From assembly GCF_001553565.1 (NCBI RefSeq), contig NZ_CP014228.1:496001-560000 (forward strand): a stretch of 64,000 nucleotides of DNA, read 5' to 3'. Of the stretch, positions 7,995-15,644 are shown in pieces. The translations under genes were made by a program, and so were the position numbers. Below the pieces are notes generated by a model. That model was given only the letters and a program-made list of their open reading frames with translations, ran no database searches and was not told the DNA's origin. This stretch comes from Actinomyces radicidentis (GTDB lineage: Bacteria > Actinomycetota > Actinomycetes > Actinomycetales > Actinomycetaceae). Numbering within the stretch: the stretch's first letter is position 1; the number at the start of each line of letters is the position of its first letter.

Positions 7995-8012
7995 CACACC
8001 CGGGACGATCCA
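7988..8012 (-). repeat. IS3-family terminal inverted repeat, orfA end
   Basis: Inverted partner of 3832-3856. The element ends 79 bp downstream of the arginine deiminase stop codon. That short stretch shows nothing else. Confidence 0.8.
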
Positions 8013-8091
8013 GTCAATCCTTCGGCACCCTCCTGTGGAGCGCATGGCCGTTCAGTCCCCACATGGCCGCAGCCTCAGCCGTCCGTGGCGC

Positions 8092-9459
8092 TCAGACCGC
8101 GTCGCGGGTGACCGGGCAGGTCATGCAGTGCGAGCCGCCGCGGCCGCGGACGAGCTCGACGCCGGGGGTCTCGATGACCTCGACGCCGGCCTGGCGCAGG
8201 GCGTCGTTGGCGCGGGCGTTGTGGGCGTAGCCGATGACGCGGCTCGGGGCGACGGCGACGACGTTGCAGGAGTCGCGGGCGAGCTCGCGCAGGGCCTCCG
8301 CCTCGTCGCTCATGTCGGGGCTGATGATGCGGAAGGAGTCGATGCCCGCGGCCCGGGCGAGGACGTGGTCCATCTCCGAGCCGTCGTGGACGGTGACGTG
8401 GAGAGAGGCGCGCCGTCCGCCGCCGGCCTCGACGGCGTCCTTGGTGGAGCCGTGGGCGGCTCCGGGCTCGATCTCGACGGTGGTGACGTCGTTGAAGCCG
8501 GGGAAGCGCAGGTAGGTGTCGGGGGCGACCTTCGTCATGAGGGTGTCGAGGTGCATGACGGCCTCGAGCTCGGTGTAGAAAGCGCGGTCCGGCATGTGCA
8601 CGCCGATGACGCGGTCGGCGACGCCGTCGGCGAAGAGCCGCGAGGCCAGCCTCTCGACGCCCGCCGCGGAGGAGCGGTGGGACAGTCCCATGACGAGGGA
8701 GCGGTTGCCGACGACCTGGAAGTCGCCGCCCTCGACGGTGGCCGGGGAGGCACCGTGCTGCTCGGACCAGAGGATCCCGCGGTCCTTGAAGGCCGGGTGG
8801 TAGCGGTAGATGGCCTCGTAGTTGACGGCCTCGCGTCGGCGGGGACCGAGGGCCATCGTGTTGACGTGCTTGCCACCGTAGAGCCAGGCGGTCGTGTCGC
8901 GTGTGAAGAGGTGGTTCGGCAGCGGGGTGATGACGAACTGGCCCTCGAGGGTGGACAGGAAGGTCGTGGAGAAGAGGACCTCGGCGTCGGCGGGGGTGAG
9001 GCGCTCGCGCAGCTCGGTGCGCGTGATGCCGGCGATGAGGACCTCGGCGAGCTCGGCGGAGGGCAGGCCGGAGAGGTAGTCGGTGAGGACCTCCGAGGTG
9101 GAGACGCCGACGGCGAGAGGGCCGACGGTCTCCTCGAGAACGAGCGCGCGAGCCTCGGGGTAGTCGAGTGACTCGACGAGGAGGTCGCGGAAGTCGTGGA
9201 CGAGGGCGCCCTCGGCCCGCAGGATCGCGGTGAAGGCGTCGTGCTCGGCCTGCGCGCGGCGCACGGACAGGGCGTCGTCGAAGAGGAGGCTGTCGGCGTT
9301 GATCGGGGTGAGCCTGGCGATCTCCGCGCCGGGGCGGTGCACGATGACCTCGCGCAGGCGGCCCGTCTCCGAGCAGACCTGGCCGCCTCCCTGGCTCGCC
9401 GGGATGAACGGCCGTGCGCCGGCGGCGGTGGTCGTAGCAGCTTCCTCGGTCCGTGTCAT
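8092..9459 (-). CDS. arcA: Arginine deiminase
   Basis: Hydrolyses arginine to citrulline and ammonia, the first step of the arginine deiminase pathway. The ATG at 9459 gives 455 residues, longer than the usual 400-420, with an extra N-terminal stretch of about 25 residues. Motifs in order: [34 protein letters not shown] (substrate binding), the VEGGDF catalytic region, HLDTLMTKV (catalytic His/Asp region) and [12 protein letters not shown] with the nucleophilic Cys. No ornithine carbamoyltransferase, carbamate kinase or arginine/ornithine antiporter gene is next to it, so the rest of the pathway would have to be elsewhere. An IS3 element sits directly downstream. Confidence 0.93.
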   Translation of the reverse strand: MTRTEEAATTTAAGARPFIPASQGGGQVCSETGRLREVIVHRPGAEIARLTPINADSLLFDDALSVRRAQAEHDAFTAILRAEGALVHDFRDLLVESLDYPEARALVLEETVGPLAVGVSTSEVLTDYLSGLPSAELAEVLIAGITRTELRERLTPADAEVLFSTTFLSTLEGQFVITPLPNHLFTRDTTAWLYGGKHVNTMALGPRRREAVNYEAIYRYHPAFKDRGILWSEQHGASPATVEGGDFQVVGNRSLVMGLSHRSSAAGVERLASRLFADGVADRVIGVHMPDRAFYTELEAVMHLDTLMTKVAPDTYLRFPGFNDVTTVEIEPGAAHGSTKDAVEAGGGRRASLHVTVHDGSEMDHVLARAAGIDSFRIISPDMSDEAEALRELARDSCNVVAVAPSRVIGYAHNARANDALRQAGVEVIETPGVELVRGRGGSHCMTCPVTRDAV

Positions 9460-9661
9460 GACCCCAGGGTAACGAGGGCTCCGGCAACATGCCTGAAGTA
9501 GGTGGGTCCCCTCAAGACGCCGCAAGCCCGCCCGAGCAGCACCTGACGTTGCGCAAGCGACCCTGACGAAGATCAACCTGCACCGCGAGCACCCAAGATC
9601 CTACAGTCCCTGTGAGGGGAGCCACCTGTCATGACAGACAGATAGACTTGGAGTCATCACC

Positions 9662-10171
9662 ATGGACCGCAGGAAGTTCTTGCAGCTCTCCACCGCCGTT
9701 GGCGCCGGGGGCATCATGCTCAGTACCGCATCATCGGCCGCTGCCGCTCCCTCCAACCGCACCCTGGATGAGGATCACCAGCTCAACGAGATCCAGGGCG
9801 CCCTTGAGTCGCTCCCCGCAGACCTGAGAACGGCCGACCCGGCCACCACACCGAACTATGCGCACCGGCTTTCAGTGGCGCTTGGAGGCCTCACTGTTGT
9901 CATGCCAACGTCGTCCGCACTCCGAAACAGCCCTGCGATGAATCCGGCTCAGTGCGCCATCGAGGTCGCGGGGGTCATCATCGAGTACGGCATCCCGGTC
10001 GCGAAGGTCCTCTCCTGGATCCGTACCGCTCGTAGGCTATGGGGTGGGGTCAGGGGAATCATCCGTGCAATCCGTAGCGGAGCCGCAGCGGCCCAGATCG
10101 GCCCCGAGGGAGTGGAGGTGCTCAAGGCTCTGCTGGGCTTCGGAGACGTGATCGCCGCCTGCTTCGGATGA
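9662..10171 (+). CDS. Secreted protein with Tat-like signal and two-Cys hydrophobic C-terminus
   Basis: A 169-residue protein of unrecognised family. MDRRKFLQLSTAVGAGGIML is a twin-arginine-type signal followed by an Ala-rich cleavage region near residue 29. The middle is acidic and polar. The C-terminal module (residues about 98-169) is hydrophobic and partly amphipathic, with a basic patch RTARRLWGGVRG. It is bracketed by the only two cysteines, Cys98 and Cys167, which could form a disulfide. A GGAG-type ribosome site is about 10 bp upstream. It is followed on the same strand by a membrane protein and a two-component system. A bacteriocin-like peptide or a sensed extracellular signal are both possible; neither is shown. 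Confidence 0.6.
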   Translation: MDRRKFLQLSTAVGAGGIMLSTASSAAAAPSNRTLDEDHQLNEIQGALESLPADLRTADPATTPNYAHRLSVALGGLTVVMPTSSALRNSPAMNPAQCAIEVAGVIIEYGIPVAKVLSWIRTARRLWGGVRGIIRAIRSGAAAAQIGPEGVEVLKALLGFGDVIAACFG

Positions 10172-10234
10172 GCCCCGGAGAACCCAGGAAGATAACCACG
10201 GCGATCCAAGATGGGCGCGAGCAAGGGAGAGGCC

Positions 10235-10834
10235 ATGGAAGACGAACCCACAGCGAATACCCCAGAAGCGGATACAGCCCCCTGGCATCCAGAGATCCCA
10301 GTCTGGGCACTGATCTGCGGGCGAGTCATGATGGCGCTATTCCTCGGATTCTGCCTCAGTCTGATCACGGGGATCTGGTCGACACTGACGCAACCAGGGC
10401 TGAGTCTCGGCCGTGTCGCCGCGTTCGCGGCCACGGCCGCCGCGGTACGAGAGCTACTTGACGCAGCAGCCGCACGGTTGATCATGCATGCTCGACGGAC
10501 GGACGACCCAGAGGGCATCCCCTTGACCATCGCCGCAGTCATATGCCCAGCCGTGGCAGCCGCTACGGCCGCCACGCTTCTGGCACCAGACTCACTCATC
10601 CCTCTCACCCTGATGACATGGGCCTTCTACGTCGTCGTCATCATCACGCTCGACCAGCCCTGGGACACGTCCCACCGGCACACTGACATGATGGAACGCG
10701 GTCGGCAGGTGCGACTGATGACGCGAACACATTTTTCCGAGGAGATTCAGGAAGGACGCTTGAACCTTTCAGAGATCGATGATGAAGGCTACTACGTCGA
10801 TGAGAACGGTCGTCGGATCAAGGACGGAAGATAG
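10235..10834 (+). CDS. Integral membrane protein, unknown function
   Basis: About 199 residues with an ATG at 10235 preceded by AGGGAGAGG; a second ATG at 10211 is possible but has no such site. Four hydrophobic segments (residues about 22-48, 60-75, 88-112 and 118-138) are followed by a charged C-terminal tail of about 55 residues ending IDDEGYYVDENGRRIKDGR. The gene begins 63 bp after the secreted-protein gene, so they probably share a transcript. By position it could be an export, immunity or modulator protein for the secreted product. Confidence 0.55.
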   Translation: MEDEPTANTPEADTAPWHPEIPVWALICGRVMMALFLGFCLSLITGIWSTLTQPGLSLGRVAAFAATAAAVRELLDAAAARLIMHARRTDDPEGIPLTIAAVICPAVAAATAATLLAPDSLIPLTLMTWAFYVVVIITLDQPWDTSHRHTDMMERGRQVRLMTRTHFSEEIQEGRLNLSEIDDEGYYVDENGRRIKDGR

Positions 10835-10986
10835 ACGATGCTCCACGGTCATCCCGCCAGAAGCACTCTCGTTACGGTAATGATACTCGTGTCCCTCGCG
10901 ACCCCGGTACCACCCGGTCCATCCACGTCTCTCCCCGCAGGGACGATCAACATCCCTTGGTGCCGGTACCTACCACCCCCATTCTT

Positions 10987-12171
10987 ATGCTCGTCGAAAT
11001 GACTTCGGCACAATCTTCTGGATACGCCTCGCCCCTCAGAGGGTGGGTACTCATGATCAGTGTGACGCTGGTCTTCGGCCTCGATCTGCACACACTCCTC
11101 ACGACGTCGTCTACTGTCTCGACCGCCTGGGAGGTCGGGCAGGTTCTTGCTTTCGTTACCTACGCCCGCTACGAGCGCCTCGGCGCTGCGATCTTCGCCG
11201 CAGTACTGTGCGCCGCACTCCTCACACCAGGCGCCCACCTTCTGTGGGCGTCAGCATTGACGTGGGTCATCATCATCGATCTCGTCAGTCGAGGTCGTCA
11301 TTGGACAGCCACGGGCATCTTTCTGGTCTTCTACGGGGGTCAGACCCGTTGGCTCACACCACGAGAGCTCCTCGCCTCGGCTCTGCTGTGGGGCGCCATC
11401 TGCGTAGTCGCCGGCCTGCTTCTCCGGCGACTCCTCCAGCGAATGAGGCTCTTGGAGCGGGACGCCCAAGAGTCCCGCGAGGCGATGACGTCCATGAGCC
11501 AGCGACTCCAGCATGATGTGGCTGACACCCTGCACGATGATCTCGCCGCTGACTTGACTCACGTTCTCATCCTGAGTCGTCACTTGCGAGACTCCACCCC
11601 TGGGCATGAGAAGGAAGTGGCCACCATAGAGGCAATACTGCGGCACTCACTCGTTCACCTCCGCGCGCTCATCGACAGCCTCGCTGCACCCCCAGGCTCG
11701 CTGACCGAGGAGACCTCGATTGCCGAGCTCCTGCGCACTTGCCAGAAGGCGCTTGCACAACGCTCCATGACGCTGGACACCGACATTGACGAAGCTGAGC
11801 TCCGTCTGGCGCAGTACGGAACTCACGGGCCTCAGCTCCTCGGTTCACTTGTTCGCGAGTGCACCATCAACGCGCTCAAGTACAGCGAGGACGGAGACCT
11901 CCTCTCCCTGATCGCGGAGCCGACCGAGACAGAGCTGGCGATATCCTTCACCGCTCCTTGGCGTGACCATGAGGTGCCGGCGGAGCTGCATGGCGGTCAC
12001 GGCATGTACGCCCTCACCAGGCGCTTCAATAGGGCCGGAGGGAGTCTCGTCGCCAGCAGGGTCGGCAACTCATGGAGCGTCATCGCAACCATCCCTGCCG
12101 CTCCACCACCTCAACACCACACAACCTCAGCCGCCCTCAGCCCGGCGCGAGACGCGCGAGGTAGTCGATGA
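10987..12171 (+). CDS. Sensor histidine kinase (HisKA_3 / NarL type)
   Basis: About 394 residues from an ATG at 10987. No clear ribosome site distinguishes it from TTG 10957 or ATG 10999. Four to five N-terminal membrane segments (to about residue 140) have almost no extracellular domain, suggesting sensing within or at the membrane. A coiled linker leads to the phosphoacceptor segment LQHDVADTLHDDLAADL, where the His of LHDD is the expected phosphorylation site. The HATPase domain shows an N-box (LVRECTINALKYS) and a G-box (GGHGMYALTRR). The stop overlaps the response-regulator start by 4 bp (ATGA). Its likely partner is that regulator, and likely targets are the two genes upstream. Confidence 0.88.
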   Translation: MLVEMTSAQSSGYASPLRGWVLMISVTLVFGLDLHTLLTTSSTVSTAWEVGQVLAFVTYARYERLGAAIFAAVLCAALLTPGAHLLWASALTWVIIIDLVSRGRHWTATGIFLVFYGGQTRWLTPRELLASALLWGAICVVAGLLLRRLLQRMRLLERDAQESREAMTSMSQRLQHDVADTLHDDLAADLTHVLILSRHLRDSTPGHEKEVATIEAILRHSLVHLRALIDSLAAPPGSLTEETSIAELLRTCQKALAQRSMTLDTDIDEAELRLAQYGTHGPQLLGSLVRECTINALKYSEDGDLLSLIAEPTETELAISFTAPWRDHEVPAELHGGHGMYALTRRFNRAGGSLVASRVGNSWSVIATIPAAPPPQHHTTSAALSPARDARGSR

Positions 12172-12836
12172 CGGACCTCAGCGCGCCACTGCGGATCATG
12201 ATCGTCGACGACGACCCGCTCATTCGAACCGCATTCGCTGCCCAGATCGATGCCCAGCCGCCCGTCTCCGTCACTGCGACGGCCGCGGACGGACTGACAG
12301 CCGTAAGCCTTCTGAATGACGGCGAGGTGACCATCGACGTAGCGCTCATTGACATCGAGATGCCTGGGCTGACTGGGCCTGAGACCGCACAGGCCATCAT
12401 GCAGGAGCACCCCAACATGGCGATCGTCATGTTCACCGTGTTCCACCGTGAGGACTCTCTTGGCGATCTCCTGTCCCTCGGTGTCAACAGCGTGATCACC
12501 AAGGATGAGGCACCTGAGGACGTCGCCCTCGCCCTGGTCCGCGCCTACCAGGGCGAACCAGTCATGTCTGCACGTCCCACGGAGCTCCTCGTCGACGCCT
12601 ACATGACACAGCAGGCGCAGCATGAGGCCGTACGGCGCACCCAAGCAGCCGTGGACAGCATGCCTCCACACCTTCAGGCCGTCCACGCCTACCTGCTGCA
12701 AGGACTGACGAACAAACGGATCGCGCTTCTCCTAGACCTCTCACAGAACACCGTCCGCCTCTACGTCTCCGAGATTCTCCAGCAACTTGGATACCGCTCG
12801 CGCACTGAGCTGCTCGCCGCACACATCACGAGATGA
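12168..12836 (+). CDS. LuxR/NarL-family response regulator
   Basis: 222 residues. Receiver domain with the acidic pair in IMIVDDDPLIR, the phospho-acceptor Asp in VALIDIEMPGLTG, Thr in IVMFTVF and Lys in VITKDEAPED. C-terminal LuxR-type helix-turn-helix LTNKRIALLLDLSQNTVRLY. It is translationally coupled to the kinase by an ATGA overlap. It probably controls transcription of its own locus (secreted protein and membrane protein) in response to the kinase. Confidence 0.92.
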   Translation: MTDLSAPLRIMIVDDDPLIRTAFAAQIDAQPPVSVTATAADGLTAVSLLNDGEVTIDVALIDIEMPGLTGPETAQAIMQEHPNMAIVMFTVFHREDSLGDLLSLGVNSVITKDEAPEDVALALVRAYQGEPVMSARPTELLVDAYMTQQAQHEAVRRTQAAVDSMPPHLQAVHAYLLQGLTNKRIALLLDLSQNTVRLYVSEILQQLGYRSRTELLAAHITR

Positions 12837-12870
12837 TCCGGCCCGCGTCCACCCGGCTACTCTGACGCGT

Positions 12871-14034
12871 ATGCCAACCCCCGACATCGACACGCCGCCG
12901 TCAGACACGCTGCCGCCTCGTGTCTCCGAGATCTTCGACCCCACCGTCTGGCGGGAGGTCGAGGGCTTCCGTCACGCCCGGCACGCGCTGCCGGGGGACG
13001 GGACCGACGCCGCGGCACCGTCCAGCGACGGCGACGTCGATGACCGGGCACTCACCGACGTCACCTACCACCGCGGCTGCGAGCGCGACGCGCAGGGCCG
13101 CTGGGTCCGCGACCTGCCGGTCGTGAGGGTCGCGATCGACCGTCCCGAGCTGCGCAACGCCTTCCGCCCGCGCACCGTCGACGAGCTCTACCGCGCCCTC
13201 GACCACGCCCGGATGAGCGGCGACGTCGGCGCCGTCATCCTCACGGGGAACGGCCCCTCCCCCAAGGACGGCGGCTGGGGCTTCTGCTCCGGGGGCGACC
13301 AGCGCATCCGCGGCCGGGACGGCTACCACTACGAGTCCACCGACGGCGTCGGCGGGGCGGTCTCCGGGGAGTCGGCGCCGGGCACCGCCGCCCGCGGCGC
13401 CGACGGCGCGGACCTCCCGCAGGCGGAGGGCCACGACGCCGAGGTCGCAGCGCGCCGCGCCCGCGTCGACGCCGCCCGCGCCGGGCGGCTCCACATCCTG
13501 GAGGTGCAGCGGCTCATCCGCACCATGCCGAAGGTCGTCATCGCGGCCGTCTCCGGCTGGGCGGCGGGCGGCGGCCACTCCCTCAACGTCGTCTGCGACC
13601 TGTCGGTGGCCTCCCTCGAGCACGCCCGGTTCAAGCAGACCGACGCGAACGTCGGCTCCTTCGACGCCGGCTACGGCTCGGCGCTCCTGGCCCGCCAGGT
13701 GGGTGACAAGCGCGCCCGCGAGATCTTCTTCCTCGCGCGCACCTACGACGCCGAGACCGCGGAGCGCTGGGGCGTCGTCAACGAGGCCGTCCCGCACGCC
13801 GAGCTTGAGACGACGGCGCTGGAGTGGGCGCGCACGGTGACGGGCAAGTCCCCGCAGGCGATCCGGATGCTCAAGCTCGCCTTCAACCTCGCCGACGACG
13901 GCCTGGCCGGCCAGCAGGTCTTCGCCGGGGAGGCGACGCGCCTGGCGTACATGACGGATGAGGCGGTCGAGGGGCGCGACGCCTTCCTCGAGCGGCGCGA
14001 GCCGGACTGGTCCCCTTTCCCGTACTACTTCTGA
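12871..14034 (+). CDS. menB: 1,4-dihydroxy-2-naphthoyl-CoA synthase
   Basis: Crotonase-family enzyme that closes the second ring of the naphthoquinone in menaquinone synthesis. The ATG at 12871 gives 387 residues; the open frame to 12787 is not needed. Motifs: NAFRPRTVDELYRAL, GWGFCSGGDQRIRGRDGY (oxyanion-hole and substrate loop), ISGWAAGGGHSLNVVCDLSVAS-like segment, TDANVGSFDAGYGSA, and the C-terminal PDWSPFPYYF tail typical of MenB. The protein carries an insertion of about 35 residues after the GRDGYHYE region, rich in Ala, Gly and acidic residues, that is longer than in most MenB proteins. menA and menE follow on the opposite strand. Confidence 0.93.
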   Translation: MPTPDIDTPPSDTLPPRVSEIFDPTVWREVEGFRHARHALPGDGTDAAAPSSDGDVDDRALTDVTYHRGCERDAQGRWVRDLPVVRVAIDRPELRNAFRPRTVDELYRALDHARMSGDVGAVILTGNGPSPKDGGWGFCSGGDQRIRGRDGYHYESTDGVGGAVSGESAPGTAARGADGADLPQAEGHDAEVAARRARVDAARAGRLHILEVQRLIRTMPKVVIAAVSGWAAGGGHSLNVVCDLSVASLEHARFKQTDANVGSFDAGYGSALLARQVGDKRAREIFFLARTYDAETAERWGVVNEAVPHAELETTALEWARTVTGKSPQAIRMLKLAFNLADDGLAGQQVFAGEATRLAYMTDEAVEGRDAFLERREPDWSPFPYYF

Positions 14035-14091
14035 CGGGCCTCGCCGCAGCGGGCGGTGCCTTTCCCCTGGGCCCCGGCCGGTCGGCGCGAG

Positions 14092-14112
14092 GGCGCCCGG
14101 CGGCCGGGCGCC
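14092..14112. terminator. Hairpin between menB and anti-sigma gene
   Basis: GGCGCCCGG, 3-base loop, CCGGGCGCC. It lies between convergent genes and could end transcription in both directions. No T-run. Confidence 0.55.
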
Positions 14113-14124
14113 GCGGGCCGGCGC

Positions 14125-15063
14125 TCAGGCGCGGCCGGCCGACGCGCTCGGTGAGGCGGTGCCGCCTGCGCCGCCCGGGCCCGAGGGCGTGGTGCGCTGC
14201 GTCGTCGTGCCGTCGGCGTTGACGTCGAAGGTGACGAGCGGGGCCCCGGTGGGCTGGGTCGAGCCGCCCTCGGGCTCCTGGGTGATGATGATCTGCTCGC
14301 CGTCCTCGGGCATGAGGTCGAGGAAGGTGAAGCCGGTGCCGGCGCTCGGGTCGTAGAGGCCGAGCGAGCTCGTGGTCCCGCCCTTGACCAGCCAGACCTG
14401 GAGGCTGTGCCCCTGGGAGGCGGCCATCATGGCCTCAGGGAGGCTGAGGGCCGTCATCGACATGTCCTCGGACCAGGTGAGGGTGGCGACGTGCCCGTCG
14501 GGCATGGTGTCGGTGACGCGCTGCACGTCCTGGGCCTGGTTGAGGTGGGCGTAGTGCTCGGTCGAGGCCATGGAGCTCATGGCGGTCGAGCGGCCGATGC
14601 CGGTTCCGATCCCGATGCCGACGCCGAGGATGACGACGGCGGCCGCGGACCTCAGCAGGACGGTCCTGCGGCGTCGGCGGCGCAGCGGGACGACGACGGC
14701 GCCGTGGTCCCCGACCGCGTCCTCCCCGGTCCGCTCCACGGGCTTCTCGGCGGGGTCCTCGGCGGCGGCCCCGGTCGAGGTCTCCCCCGGGGTCGCCTCC
14801 GGTGCCGTGCCGGCTGCCGCGACGGCCTCGGACGCTCCGCTCGTCTCCGTGTGGAGGGCCCTCAGGAGGTCGGCGCGCAGCGAGGACGGGGGCTCGACGG
14901 GTGCGAGGGACTCCATGAGGAGCCCGAGGAGCTCGGGGTCCTCGATGTCCGCGCCATCGTCGGAGACGGCCGCGCCGTCGAGGAGGTCGGCGTCGTCGGC
15001 GACGGCCGGCGGGTCCTGCTCGCGGTCCTCGGGCTCGAGGGCCGGCTGCTCATCGTGCTTCAT
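14125..15063 (-). CDS. rskA: Anti-sigma-K factor-like membrane protein
   Basis: 312 residues. The cytoplasmic N-terminal part (acidic, with ELLGLLMESLAPVEPPSSLR resembling an anti-sigma domain) is followed by an Arg-rich stretch and one membrane helix (TVLLRSAAAVVILGVGIGI, residues about 130-150). The extracellular C-terminal domain (YAHLNQAQDVQRVTDTMPDG, then SLQVWLVKGGTTSSLGLY) is of the RskA type. It would hold the neighbouring ECF sigma factor inactive until a signal triggers its release. Its ATG overlaps the sigma stop by 4 bp. Confidence 0.85.
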   Translation of the reverse strand: MKHDEQPALEPEDREQDPPAVADDADLLDGAAVSDDGADIEDPELLGLLMESLAPVEPPSSLRADLLRALHTETSGASEAVAAAGTAPEATPGETSTGAAAEDPAEKPVERTGEDAVGDHGAVVVPLRRRRRRTVLLRSAAAVVILGVGIGIGTGIGRSTAMSSMASTEHYAHLNQAQDVQRVTDTMPDGHVATLTWSEDMSMTALSLPEAMMAASQGHSLQVWLVKGGTTSSLGLYDPSAGTGFTFLDLMPEDGEQIIITQEPEGGSTQPTGAPLVTFDVNADGTTTQRTTPSGPGGAGGTASPSASAGRA

Positions 15064-15641
15064 CGGTCCACCCCCATCTCGGTGCGAAGGCGTGCGACGC
15101 CGTCGCGGACGCGTGTCTTGACGGTGCCGAGCGGGGTGCCGGTCCGCTCGGCGATCTGGCTGTGAGTGAGGCCCTCCACGTAGGCGAGGAGAAGGGTCGT
15201 GCGCTGGGGCTCCCCGACGGCGTCGAGCGCCGCCCGGACCTCCTCGGCCTCGAAGGCGTCCTCGATGCTCTGGGCGGTCGAGTCGGCGTCGGGCATCGTG
15301 GGCACCCAGCGCTGCTCGCGCCGCCGGGCCGACTCCGAGGCGCGGACGCGGTCGACGGCACGGCGCCGGGCCATGACGGCCATCCAGGCGCGGGCGCTGC
15401 CGCGGGCCGGGTCGAAGGAGCCGGCGGTGCGCCACACCTCGAGGAGCACCTCCTGGAGCACCTCCTCGCTCTGCGCCGGGTCGACGAGGACCCGTCGGAC
15501 GAGGGCGAGGAGCCGGCCCGCCCAGCGGTCGTAGAGGAGCACGAAGGCGCCCTCGTCGCCGGCTGCGACCCGGCCGAGGAGCGTCTCGTCGCTCGGGGCG
15601 TCGTCGGCTTCCACGGGGAGATCGTAGGCCGGTGCGCGCAC
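15060..15641 (-). CDS. sigK: ECF sigma factor, SigK-like
   Basis: 193 residues from a GTG at 15641. A second GTG at 15614 (VEADDAPSDETLLG) is also plausible. Region 2 (EGAFVLLYDRWAGRLLALVRR, then EEVLQEVLLEVWR) and region 4 (TLLLAYVEGLTHSQIAERTG, then LGTVKTRVRDG) are clear. It directs RNA polymerase to stress-response promoters when freed from the anti-sigma factor encoded just downstream. The gene starts 4 bp after the dipZ-like stop, so dipZ, sigma and anti-sigma appear to be one operon. Mycobacterial SigK also controls dipZ, which supports the name. Confidence 0.85.
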   Translation of the reverse strand: MRAPAYDLPVEADDAPSDETLLGRVAAGDEGAFVLLYDRWAGRLLALVRRVLVDPAQSEEVLQEVLLEVWRTAGSFDPARGSARAWMAVMARRRAVDRVRASESARRREQRWVPTMPDADSTAQSIEDAFEAEEVRAALDAVGEPQRTTLLLAYVEGLTHSQIAERTGTPLGTVKTRVRDGVARLRTEMGVDR

Positions 15642-15644
15642 CGC

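Larger units (their letters stand above)
3832..8012 (-). mobile_element. IS3-family element, decayed, carrying two nested insertion sequences
   Basis: Outer element of a three-level nest. Its ends share an imperfect inverted repeat of about 25 bp (TGGATCGTCCC, five variable bases, TGGTGGAGG) at 3832-3856 and 7988-8012. OrfA and orfB lie on the minus strand. Removing the inner ISL3 element and one target copy leaves about 1.36 kb, a normal IS3 size. OrfB is interrupted by the ISL3 insertion and also carries two independent frameshifts, so the element cannot now mobilise itself. The bases flanking the two ends (GAA and GTC) do not form a target duplication, suggesting that a rearrangement or deletion has joined unrelated flanks. 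Confidence 0.85.

Noticed and set aside
12787..12870. N-terminal extension of MenB starting at 12787
   Set aside because: It overlaps the response-regulator coding end and has no conserved residues. The ATG at 12871 follows the regulator stop and fits the family.
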